Shown here: in pieces, positions 7,980 to 15,415 of the stretch
Position numbering within the stretch: position 1 is the stretch's first letter
Layout: each line of letters begins with the position of its first letter
Source: Euryarchaeota archaeon UBA126
GTDB taxonomy: Archaea > Thermoplasmatota > Poseidoniia > Poseidoniales > Thalassarchaeaceae
Assembly: GCA_002497025.1 (NCBI GenBank)
Contig: DAMG01000058.1
Location: 18,353 to 43,328, forward strand
Length of the DNA: 24,976 bases
Direction: 5' to 3'
Program-made: the position numbers and the translations under genes
Notes under the pieces: generated by a model
Told to the model about the DNA's origin: nothing
The model's input: only the letters and a program-made list of their open reading frames with translations
Databases searched by the model: none

Positions 7980-9425
7980 TCAAATCGCTATTGAAGGACC
8001 ATATTCTGCTGGCAAAAGTAACTCTAGCCCGAACAATGGGTCGGGGTCTGTTGAATCATGATAAGCGATAAATGAACCACCATCTGGTAGAATCCCCATA
8101 CTCGCAAAGTCAAACCGAATGTCATTTCCTGCACCAGATGTTGAATCTAGGTCGCCTTGACCAAGATAGGTCATTGAATCGGGTTCAAGAGATTCCGAGA
8201 AGCCTCTAACATGCCAGGCAACATCAACATCTGGACCTTCTGCACTCTGGTATCTGATATTTACAACCATTAAATCGTGAACTCCACTTGAATGCCATTC
8301 CCATTCTTCAATTTCAGTAGCGACTCCGCTTATGTTGTAATTCTGCAAATCCCAAGTTTCTCCACCATCCCAGGACATGTAGTGTGTAATCCCAACACCG
8401 CCTGACAACCCGCCAAAGCAATGTAGAGCCGATGAAGAATCAAAAGCACAGTACTGAGTAGGAAGTGATGAACCATTCAGTGTTGTAGCAGACCACCAAT
8501 TTAGAGAGGTGTCGACGAATGCGTCGGTTCCATCGGTGAAGTAGTCGGGGAAATATAACCCGCCTGAAGGCACGGGAAACGCTCGCATCTCTTTATGCGG
8601 TTTTGTGAAATCCCATTCCGGACCCAATCCTTCCGCAGTTAAATCCACCTCGATTGAATCGAGGTTAGCGTCTCTATCGGGGAAATCAAAGTAATCATAA
8701 TTCAATCCATCAGTGGAAATCTGACCGCCGAGATTTGCAACTTGGTGCCAGAAATTTGAGATTACCAAAGTTGCATATTCACCATTACCATAGATTCCAC
8801 CATTAATTGGACCTACGACCTCGACCTGCCAAGAACGATCGTAGAATGGTTCGGGAGTACGATTGAAACACCAACTCCATTCCTCGTCATCTGCATCGTA
8901 CAGAAAAGCATAGAATTGGTCGGCTCCACTACTACTTGGATATGGGAACCAACCCATAGAAATCAAATCTCCATTCGTGGCCTGAACGATACTACCTTCG
9001 CCAAGACCTTCTTGCCCCGGAACTGTTGGCTTCGGCTCCCTGCATCCTATCTGAGATAGTACACTTGGGCGATATTCCTGCCAAGTGTGCCCTCTATCTT
9101 CTGACCAAGTTGGATACTCGCCACCAAAATTGAGAATCCAGCCTTCTTTGGTGGCCGCAAGATAGTGTTCACAGCAATTACCCCCTTCTTCATTTCCGAA
9201 GACCGCCCAACTAGAATTACCCCAGGACTGGTTACTAAATGGTGAACTGACTTCGAAGTATCTAGCATCCGAATGTCCCATTGGATTATCGACGTAAATC
9301 ATGTCTTTATCCCAGTCCGGGATTGAATCACTTGGGCTAGAAGAAGACCCACTGGAAAGACATCCAGCGAAGGACATGGTGAAGACCATTAGGGCCGCAC
9401 AGGCCACTCTTCCGCTACGCTGCAT
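7980..9425 (-). CDS. Secreted lipoprotein with Asp-box (sialidase-like) repeats
   Basis: The 481-residue protein begins with a signal peptide ending in a lipobox-like F-A-G-C (Cys22), followed by a Ser-rich linker, so it is probably lipid-anchored outside the membrane. Two clear Asp-box/BNR motifs of the form S-x-D-x-G-x-T-W occur at 108-115 and 351-358, plus a degenerate one near 237-243. These turns mark beta-propeller proteins such as sialidases and photosynthesis-assembly factors. Aromatic and Gly-rich blades fill the rest. I do not see the Arg triad that would support sialidase activity, so substrate and function are unknown. It diverges from the lamin-tail/amidohydrolase gene, and both products are exported. 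Confidence 0.75.
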   Translation of the reverse strand: MQRSGRVACAALMVFTMSFAGCLSSGSSSSPSDSIPDWDKDMIYVDNPMGHSDARYFEVSSPFSNQSWGNSSWAVFGNEEGGNCCEHYLAATKEGWILNFGGEYPTWSEDRGHTWQEYRPSVLSQIGCREPKPTVPGQEGLGEGSIVQATNGDLISMGWFPYPSSSGADQFYAFLYDADDEEWSWCFNRTPEPFYDRSWQVEVVGPINGGIYGNGEYATLVISNFWHQVANLGGQISTDGLNYDYFDFPDRDANLDSIEVDLTAEGLGPEWDFTKPHKEMRAFPVPSGGLYFPDYFTDGTDAFVDTSLNWWSATTLNGSSLPTQYCAFDSSSALHCFGGLSGGVGITHYMSWDGGETWDLQNYNISGVATEIEEWEWHSSGVHDLMVVNIRYQSAEGPDVDVAWHVRGFSESLEPDSMTYLGQGDLDSTSGAGNDIRFDFASMGILPDGGSFIAYHDSTDPDPLFGLELLLPAEYGPSIAI

Positions 9426-9557
9426 GACTAACGCTAGAGCTTTGCACTCGGTCAGTATTTCGGTGCTTCGCTTTCTCGATATGAAAGATTCAGGTGTAAA
9501 ATTGATAAATCAAATCCTTGAACTAATCGGGGTTGGATTGAAGGGGAGTATTGACTC
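9426..9557. promoter_or_regulatory. Divergent promoter region between lipoprotein and surface amidohydrolase genes
   Basis: This is the longest gap in the window (132 bases). For the rightward gene, TTGATAAATCAA (9502-9513) is both a TATA-like element and a 12-base palindrome. A start about 26 bases beyond its centre (~9534) would leave a short leader containing GGGGAG (9543-9548). For the leftward gene a weaker A/T stretch GAAATAC lies about 33-39 bases before its ATG. No RNA gene or small coding frame is evident. Confidence 0.4.
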
Positions 9558-12125
9558 GTGTGCTATTCGATGCGTAGAGCTCTAGCCTTGGCCCTGCTGA
9601 TGTTAATGATGACGATTACACCGATGCCTGCTTCGGCACAGGGCACCGGAAATTCAATTGTAATCAATGAAATTCTAGTATCTGTTAACAATGCAAACTA
9701 CGGAGGAACTGACTGGAATGGAGATGGTTCGATGGGTTCGTACAGTGATCAATATGTTGAGTTGTACAACCCAACCTCAGAAGCAATAGATATTGGTGGA
9801 TGGTACCTAGACGACATTGCAGATGGAGGTTCACCTGCTTGCAGCATCAAGTGGGATACAATTCTTGAACCGGGCGGTTATATCACATTCTTTCGATCTT
9901 GGACACAAATTGAATTCGATTATTGGGAAGGAGACACAATTAGAATACTCGATGGCAATATGAATGAAATCGATTCTGTGAGTTACCAAGGAGAAGACTC
10001 CGATTGGGATATTCCGTATGGATACGATTCAACTGGAAATTGGGCGAAACTTTCGGATGGTGCTCCAACTCCGGGAGGAGTTAATGATCAGGAATGGGTA
10101 GGTGTAGCAAACGTAGTTCAAGGTAACTGCTACCCACCTCAAGATCATATCCATCGAGGCGAATATATCCTAGAAGGTCGAGTAGTTACAATGGAGTCGC
10201 AAAATTCTGTCATCGACGATGGTCGTATTCTCGTAATCGATGGAATGATTGAGGCTGTTTGGAGTGCCTCTGACTCAACCCCGTCGGCTGCAGAAGGTGT
10301 TGTATCAATTTCAACCAGTGGCACAATATATCCGGGTTTCATCGATCCACACAATCATGCGAAATACAACATTATTCCACTATGGGATCACGGAACGGAT
10401 GGCTGGGATAACCGCTACCAATGGCAGGCTGAGGATTCATACAGAGATGCGAAGGAAGTTGGTTGCTCCCTAACTGATCCTACTGCACAAAGATTTGCAG
10501 AATTAAGGGCAATAGCAGGAGGAAATACTGCACTACAGGGAAGTTCGACATCCTATACTGACACATTCGAAACAATGCTTGCAAGAAACATAGAACTCTA
10601 CAATTTTGGCAAGGATTACATCCACACAAAGGTCTCAGAATTAGCTTCTGATTATCAAGGAAATCACATCAAAGACGGAAACGCATCCGGTGAACTAGAT
10701 GCTTGGTTCTTACACCTTGCAGAAGGAATTGATGAATCAAGTAGAGCGGAATTCGATATCTTGATGCAAAATGATTTACTCGTTGGGGAATTGGTTGTGA
10801 TTCATGGAACAGGATTAACCCAAGCAGAATTCGATGCACTCGGAAATGTAGGGGGAAGTCTCGCTTGGTCGCCTACTTCTAACCTAATCCTTTACGGAGA
10901 AACTACGGATATTGCAACTGCTAAGGCTGAAGGTGTAAACATAATGATTGGACCTGATTGGGCCCCTTCAGGTTCGAAGAGTTCGATGCACGAATTGAAG
11001 ACTGCAGATTGGTGGGATCAGAACGTACTTGGAGATATTTTCACCGATTATGAATTGGTTCAAACGATTACTACCAATATTGTAGATGCGATTGGTTGGG
11101 CTGATTTTACAGGTCGAATTCAACCAGGTCTTGCCGCTGATCTTGTTGTCCTCGATACCTTCCATGCCGACCCTTATCGTAACGTTGTAGAGGCAATTGA
11201 CCCCGATGTACGTCTTGTCGTAGTGGGAGGACTAGCCGTATTCGGTGATGTAGACATAATGCAAGCCATGGACGATGAAATTCAGATCATCCAAGGAGAG
11301 GGATTCACGAAGGCCGCTGACATAACCTACGATGGAGTCCCCGAGGCAACACAAACTGTGGATGAACTAATGGCTTTCTTAGCAAATTGTAACCAAGGTG
11401 CACAAGTCCCCCTAGAATATCTATTCACTCTAGGTGATGAGAGATACTTCGATGTCCTGAACCGTTCACAGACTTTCCAAAATGGGAGAAGCATTGACCT
11501 CTGGTCTGAATATTATGATATTGATTTAGATGAAGAGGGCCACAGAGTAGGCGGTACCGTTGGAGGGGCAGATCCCATCAACACAACAATCGAACCGAAT
11601 AACGGCGGTAATGGAAATAGTGGAGGTACGACTGTTCCAGAACCTGATTTGCCAAACGTGTTCGCAACATATGGGCCTAGGGGTGCGACTCTTTCTCATC
11701 CTACGACTATAGATGAAGGAATACATCTCGAAAGTTGCATCTCCGATAATGGACAAACAACGCCCGAGGACAAAGAATTACTCTGTGGTTCGATTTTGGT
11801 TGTTATGCAACCTACCGATGATTGTATTGAATTGGAAGGATGGTACTGTCAATTAGAGGTAGGAGATGCCTTTGCAGTACCTAGTAAGCTGTGTGAAGAT
11901 ACTGGCTCTTTGCCTACTGATGTGACTTGTAGGGATGCTTGGTCATACTTGGATATCGAGGAGGAGCCCGAACCAGAACCAGAGCCAGACTTACCAGAAA
12001 ACGAAGAAGGCCCACTATTGGAAGGACCATTGTATTGGGTTGCAGTGATTTCATTGATTGGACTACTAGTCGCTTCGATTGTAACTATCAATCAGAACCT
12101 TCGAGGTTCAGATGAAGATGAATGA
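9558..12125 (+). CDS. Secreted, membrane-anchored lamin-tail domain / amidohydrolase fusion
   Basis: Numbered from the GTG, this 855-residue protein has a signal peptide (1-28, ending A-S-A-Q). A lamin-tail-type beta domain follows (about 32-178: I-V-I-N-E-I ... Y-V-E-L-Y-N-P ... I-G-G-W-Y-L-D-D). The amidohydrolase domain spans about 205-600. Its metal-site pattern is complete: H-N-H (His265, His267), His386 with Glu389 in H-L-A-E-G, His416 in V-I-H-G, and Asp467 in G-P-D-W. This matches the TRZ/ATZ-like mononuclear-metal amidohydrolases. A Gly/Asn linker, a Cys-containing domain, a Glu-Pro tract and one membrane span (about 820-843) follow. It would act outside the cell on an unknown C-N or similar bond. 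The GTG at 9558 has GGGGAG nine bases upstream; ATG 9570 is an alternative start. Confidence 0.85.
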   Translation: MCYSMRRALALALLMLMMTITPMPASAQGTGNSIVINEILVSVNNANYGGTDWNGDGSMGSYSDQYVELYNPTSEAIDIGGWYLDDIADGGSPACSIKWDTILEPGGYITFFRSWTQIEFDYWEGDTIRILDGNMNEIDSVSYQGEDSDWDIPYGYDSTGNWAKLSDGAPTPGGVNDQEWVGVANVVQGNCYPPQDHIHRGEYILEGRVVTMESQNSVIDDGRILVIDGMIEAVWSASDSTPSAAEGVVSISTSGTIYPGFIDPHNHAKYNIIPLWDHGTDGWDNRYQWQAEDSYRDAKEVGCSLTDPTAQRFAELRAIAGGNTALQGSSTSYTDTFETMLARNIELYNFGKDYIHTKVSELASDYQGNHIKDGNASGELDAWFLHLAEGIDESSRAEFDILMQNDLLVGELVVIHGTGLTQAEFDALGNVGGSLAWSPTSNLILYGETTDIATAKAEGVNIMIGPDWAPSGSKSSMHELKTADWWDQNVLGDIFTDYELVQTITTNIVDAIGWADFTGRIQPGLAADLVVLDTFHADPYRNVVEAIDPDVRLVVVGGLAVFGDVDIMQAMDDEIQIIQGEGFTKAADITYDGVPEATQTVDELMAFLANCNQGAQVPLEYLFTLGDERYFDVLNRSQTFQNGRSIDLWSEYYDIDLDEEGHRVGGTVGGADPINTTIEPNNGGNGNSGGTTVPEPDLPNVFATYGPRGATLSHPTTIDEGIHLESCISDNGQTTPEDKELLCGSILVVMQPTDDCIELEGWYCQLEVGDAFAVPSKLCEDTGSLPTDVTCRDAWSYLDIEEEPEPEPEPDLPENEEGPLLEGPLYWVAVISLIGLLVASIVTINQNLRGSDEDE

Positions 12126-13514
12126 TTAGGCTAATCGCCAAGTAGGTCCATCAGGGCCATCTTCGACAATAATACCAATCGAATTGAGTTCGTCTCTAAT
12201 TTCATCCGCACGATCCCAGTTCTTTGTTTGTCTAGCAGTTTCGCGTTCTTTCAGTAGGCCTTCAACTCTATCGGCAATATCTGCCCTAGCCGATTCTGCC
12301 TCAGCACGCCCTGCTAACACCTCGGCTGAACTTGGTAGAAGTCCCAAAACATCCCCTGCGTACTTCTCAAACCAAGAAGCTACGTCTCTGCCTGAGTTTT
12401 GAGATACAACCGCTTGAATCTCAATAATTGCAGCTCTAGTATTGAAGTCATCATTCATTGCATCAGTGAGGCGTTGGCTGTAATCAGACAGGGCGACTCC
12501 TGAATCTGAGTCCGAAGAAAGAGACGCGCTATATGCCTCTACCAACCTCTCATAATGGATTACTGCATCCTGCAGGAATTCAGGAGTCAAATCAATTGGA
12601 TTACGATATGGGATACTAAGTAATGCATATCGAAGAGCAAGCGGAGCATGGTCCTCAAAGGCTTCTCTAACGGTCCAGAAGTTTCCAAGACTCTTGCTCA
12701 TCTTTTCACCATCGACATTCACGAAGCCATTGTGCATCCAGTACCCTACAACAGGCTCGCATCCGGTACAACACTCAGATTGGAAAATCTCGGCTTCGTG
12801 GTGAGGGAACCTAAGATCATGTCCGCCACCATGAATGTCAAATTGTTCTCCAAAGTGATTTAGAGACATGGCTGAACACTCAATGTGCCAACCTGGCCTA
12901 CCATCACCCCATGGACTCTCCCAAGATGGTTCACCAGGCTTTGCTAATTTCCAAAGCGCAAAATCGCGATGATCTCGCTTTCCTGAGCCGGTATCTGCTA
13001 CTCTACCGCCAGCACCAGCTCTAACCATCTCTAACGTTTGACCTGTTAATTGACCATATTTTTCGGGTGCAGTGTCTATCTCAAAGTAAACTCCATCCCC
13101 ACCAACATAGGCGTGTCCCTTTTCTTGCAAATTAGAAATCATATCGATGATTTCTGGGATGGTTTCGGTCACTCTAGGATAGTGGTCGGCCCTACGGACG
13201 TTCATCGCATCCATTACTTCGAAGTAGTCCTCGATATTTCTATTAGAAACCACAGAATAATCGACACCCTCAGATTCAGAAATATTGAGTATCTTATCAT
13301 CGATATCGGTAAAGTTCTGAACATAATCAACCTCGTAGCCACTAGCTTCTAGCCAACGATGTACAACATCGAAGGCTAGGTAGCAACGAGCATGCCCTAA
13401 ATGACTAGGAGAATAAGGAGTTATCCCACAGACATACATGCTAACTCTACCCTCGTTTAGAGGTGAGAATTCTTGCTTCTCACGAGAACGTGTGTCGTAG
13501 ACCCTGAGAGTCAT
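12126..13514 (-). CDS. cysS: Cysteinyl-tRNA synthetase
   Basis: This class Ia enzyme charges tRNA-Cys. From the ATG at 13514 the protein is 462 residues, the usual length. It has the cysteine/zinc-binding C-G-I-T-P-Y (Cys29), the HIGH motif H-L-G-H (38-41), Cys213 in E-C-S-A-M-S, the H-G-G-G-H-D-L-x-F-P-H-H-E-A-E motif (His238 and Glu242 complete the Zn site by analogy with E. coli), and K-M-S-K-S (271-275). A helical DALR-type C-terminus follows. The frame stays open upstream to 13625, but that extension runs into the preceding gene and does not resemble a CysRS N-terminus, so 13514 is chosen. It is the last gene of a probable five-gene minus-strand run, starting 26 bases after the C26 hydrolase. 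Its stop abuts the convergent amidohydrolase stop with no gap. Confidence 0.96.
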   Translation of the reverse strand: MTLRVYDTRSREKQEFSPLNEGRVSMYVCGITPYSPSHLGHARCYLAFDVVHRWLEASGYEVDYVQNFTDIDDKILNISESEGVDYSVVSNRNIEDYFEVMDAMNVRRADHYPRVTETIPEIIDMISNLQEKGHAYVGGDGVYFEIDTAPEKYGQLTGQTLEMVRAGAGGRVADTGSGKRDHRDFALWKLAKPGEPSWESPWGDGRPGWHIECSAMSLNHFGEQFDIHGGGHDLRFPHHEAEIFQSECCTGCEPVVGYWMHNGFVNVDGEKMSKSLGNFWTVREAFEDHAPLALRYALLSIPYRNPIDLTPEFLQDAVIHYERLVEAYSASLSSDSDSGVALSDYSQRLTDAMNDDFNTRAAIIEIQAVVSQNSGRDVASWFEKYAGDVLGLLPSSAEVLAGRAEAESARADIADRVEGLLKERETARQTKNWDRADEIRDELNSIGIIVEDGPDGPTWRLA

Positions 13515-13540
13515 TCTGATTGTGCTGCGCGGCTTATCCG

Positions 13541-14245
13541 TCAAGAACCCCGCGCCGCTTCCACAAGCGCGCGATACAATCCGATATGTCCAATACGCTC
13601 TGGGTGCCATTGAACTCCAATGCAAAATCTCTTGTCAGTTCGCTCAACACCCTCAATCAAATTATCATGTACGGAATAGGCACTGATTTGCAAACTTCCT
13701 GGGTCAGATATTCCTTGGTGATGAGTTGAATTAGCCACCACTTCCTCACCCATTATTGCATGTAAATGACTGCCACCAATAATCGACACTCCATGTTCAG
13801 TCACTTCTCCATCCCATCCTCCGTGTTCCTCAAATCCAGGAGTTTCGGGTAGGTGTTGGTGCATTGATCCTCCGTGAATTACACACATCAACTGCATCCC
13901 TCTGCAGATTCCAAGAAGTGGAATATCTCTCTCGATTGCGGCTTTGATTAGCGATGCCTCGGAGTTGTCTTGATCAGGGTGGGCTAGGTAGATGTGTTCG
14001 CCAGGTTCCTGACCATACAATGAAGGATGGATATCTGGACCCCCTGCCACAACTAAACCGTCGAGGAAATCTAGGTTTGAAGCACAACACCCAGGTGGTA
14101 AAAGAATGGGCTGTCCACCTGCTTCTTCGATGATGTCAGTGTAAGTTGATGGAAGAATTACTGCTTCGATATTCCAAGGGCCAAAAGTTGAGTCTCGTTT
14201 ACAGGCGGTAACGCCGATTACAGGAGCCCGGCCCTGCTTACTCAT
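13541..14245 (-). CDS. Peptidase C26 / class I glutamine amidotransferase-like hydrolase, copy A
   Basis: This 234-residue protein has the gamma-glutamyl hydrolase (PuuD-like, C26) arrangement. It shows V-A-G-G-P-D-I-H-P (66-74), nucleophile elbow L-G-I-C-R-G (Cys114), and the His/Glu pair in Q-W-H-P-E (His214, Glu216), giving a complete catalytic triad. Relatives cleave gamma-glutamyl amides such as gamma-glutamyl-GABA; the substrate here is unknown. It is a tandem paralogue of copy B just upstream. Both share R-G-x-Q-L, H-Q-H-L-P-E-T-P-G and H-H-Q-G motifs. The ATG at 14245 lacks an obvious Shine-Dalgarno. A TATA-like element and a 19-base palindrome upstream suggest it can be transcribed from its own promoter as well as from the run. 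Confidence 0.88.
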   Translation of the reverse strand: MSKQGRAPVIGVTACKRDSTFGPWNIEAVILPSTYTDIIEEAGGQPILLPPGCCASNLDFLDGLVVAGGPDIHPSLYGQEPGEHIYLAHPDQDNSEASLIKAAIERDIPLLGICRGMQLMCVIHGGSMHQHLPETPGFEEHGGWDGEVTEHGVSIIGGSHLHAIMGEEVVANSTHHQGISDPGSLQISAYSVHDNLIEGVERTDKRFCIGVQWHPERIGHIGLYRALVEAARGS

Positions 14246-14274
14246 ACGTAGGGCACTTGCTAGTTGACTAATTC

Positions 14275-14293
14275 AATCCGATGGTATCGGATT
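14275..14293. promoter_or_regulatory. Perfect 8-3-8 inverted repeat between the two C26 genes (operator or hairpin)
   Basis: AATCCGAT-GGT-ATCGGATT is a perfect 8-base-arm inverted repeat in the 55-base gap. On the minus strand an ATATAAT element (14306-14300) precedes it. Archaeal spacing of about 26 bases would put a start site near 14277, so the palindrome would lie from about -16 to +3. That is where archaeal repressors often bind. It could instead act as an RNA stem-loop between the two genes. Confidence 0.5.
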
Positions 14294-14300
14294 TAGCAGA

Positions 14301-14990
14301 TTATATCCTTGCTGCTTCGATTAATGCATGGAATACTCTCGTTTGGTCTATCATTTCTGGATGCCATTGCATCGATAGCAAGAAACTAGCTCCGGGTAAT
14401 TCAACCGCTTCAATAAGTCCATCTTCAGTTCTAGCAACCACCGTCAGGTCTCCTGCATCAGCAACTCCTTGATGGTGTCCAGAATTAGCCATGGTTTCAG
14501 TACCAATAACAGATGCCAATAGCGAAGATTCCTCTATCTGTACTGGATGATTAGACCAATCGCCAGCAGTTGCACCGTGACTTTCATGACCGGGAGTTTC
14601 AGGTAGATGTTGGTGAAGTCTGCCTCCCCTCTCAATTGACAATAATTGATGGCCTCTGCAAACACAAAGCATTGGTAGATCTCTTTCAATTGCAGATGTG
14701 ATTAGTGATGCTTCCCAACTATCCTGTTCTGGACGAAGATTGGTAGTTTTTTCATGTAGTTCCTCTCCATAGCGTGCTGGGTCGACATCTCGGCCGCCAG
14801 CGATAATTATCCCATCGAGCCGGTCGAGCAATGTTACAACATCATCTCCTTCAGTAAGCAAAACAGGTATTCCACCAGCCTTTCTAATTGCATTTGGATA
14901 ATTAGCAGGCAACATGATTACTGCTTGCTCAGGAGTTTCATAATCTCGCAAATTAATCGAGGTAGTAACCCCGATTATAGGAGATGACAA
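14301..14990 (-). CDS. Peptidase C26 / class I glutamine amidotransferase-like hydrolase, copy B
   Basis: This is a second C26-family hydrolase next to copy A. Numbered from the chosen TTG at 14990 (229 residues), it has A-G-G-R-D-V-D-P (64-71), the nucleophile in C-V-C-R-G (Cys111), and Q-W-H-P-E (His210, Glu212), so the triad is complete. Start choice: the frame is open to a GTG at 15044, but that adds 18 residues read through the upstream membrane-protein gene. TTG 14990 lies two bases after that gene's stop, has GGAG seven bases upstream, and gives the family-typical short start before P-I-I-G-V-T-T. The end lies 55 bases from copy A. The substrate is unknown; a gamma-glutamyl compound is inferred from the family. 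Confidence 0.87.
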   Translation of the reverse strand: MSSPIIGVTTSINLRDYETPEQAVIMLPANYPNAIRKAGGIPVLLTEGDDVVTLLDRLDGIIIAGGRDVDPARYGEELHEKTTNLRPEQDSWEASLITSAIERDLPMLCVCRGHQLLSIERGGRLHQHLPETPGHESHGATAGDWSNHPVQIEESSLLASVIGTETMANSGHHQGVADAGDLTVVARTEDGLIEAVELPGASFLLSMQWHPEMIDQTRVFHALIEAARI

Positions 14991-14994
14991 ACTA

Positions 14995-15384
14995 TCACTC
15001 CGCTTCTCTAGCAAGACGAGCGGCGCGGAATGACATAATGCCACAAATCATGAACGTCGCCCCAACGAAAATTAGGATAATGTGAGAGGAAATTGCAAGA
15101 TTTGACATATCTGAAAAATCAGCAAAAACTCTCGCCCCCCCAAGCACCATCAATAGTGCCATCACCATTGATGCGTGCATGAGGTGATGACGCATGTCCG
15201 GGATCTTTTCCGATAAGAGTCCGAGAATCATCAAAGGAGCGCCCATGAATGAAGGAATCATTGCTGTAATAGAGGATTGGCCCGATATTATGTATGCCGC
15301 GACACCCCACAAAACAAGTATTGCTCCTTCGTAAATTGCGATTCTTGGAATGGTCAAGCCTGAGACAGTGAATTCATCACTCAT
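14995..15384 (-). CDS. Conserved small four-helix membrane protein of unknown function
   Basis: This 129-residue protein has four hydrophobic spans (about 15-34, 40-57, 67-87 and 97-119) joined by short loops. One loop carries the charged motif K-I-P-D-M-R-H-H-L-M-H-A-S. I recall small uncharacterised bacterial and archaeal membrane proteins with the same layout (a P-x-x-x-G-x-P-L-x-x-L-G-L-L span, then a basic/His loop), but there is no named function I can assign. It sits 31 bases after the membrane Fe-S oxidoreductase gene, and its stop falls just before the copy B start, so it belongs to the same run. Its start (ATG 15384) is unambiguous. Confidence 0.75.
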   Translation of the reverse strand: MSDEFTVSGLTIPRIAIYEGAILVLWGVAAYIISGQSSITAMIPSFMGAPLMILGLLSEKIPDMRHHLMHASMVMALLMVLGGARVFADFSDMSNLAISSHIILIFVGATFMICGIMSFRAARLAREAE

Positions 15385-15415
15385 GGTTACTCGTACGTTC
15401 GGTGCTATTTATGCA

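Noticed and set aside
11961..11990. Short Glu-Pro repeat in the surface amidohydrolase as a mobile or regulatory repeat
   Set aside because: It encodes an ordinary acidic Pro-rich stalk before the membrane anchor; no independent element is implied.
13515..13625. 37-residue N-terminal extension of cysteinyl-tRNA synthetase
   Set aside because: It overlaps the preceding C26 hydrolase gene and is not like any CysRS N-terminus; ATG 13514 gives the family length and begins with the expected first strand.
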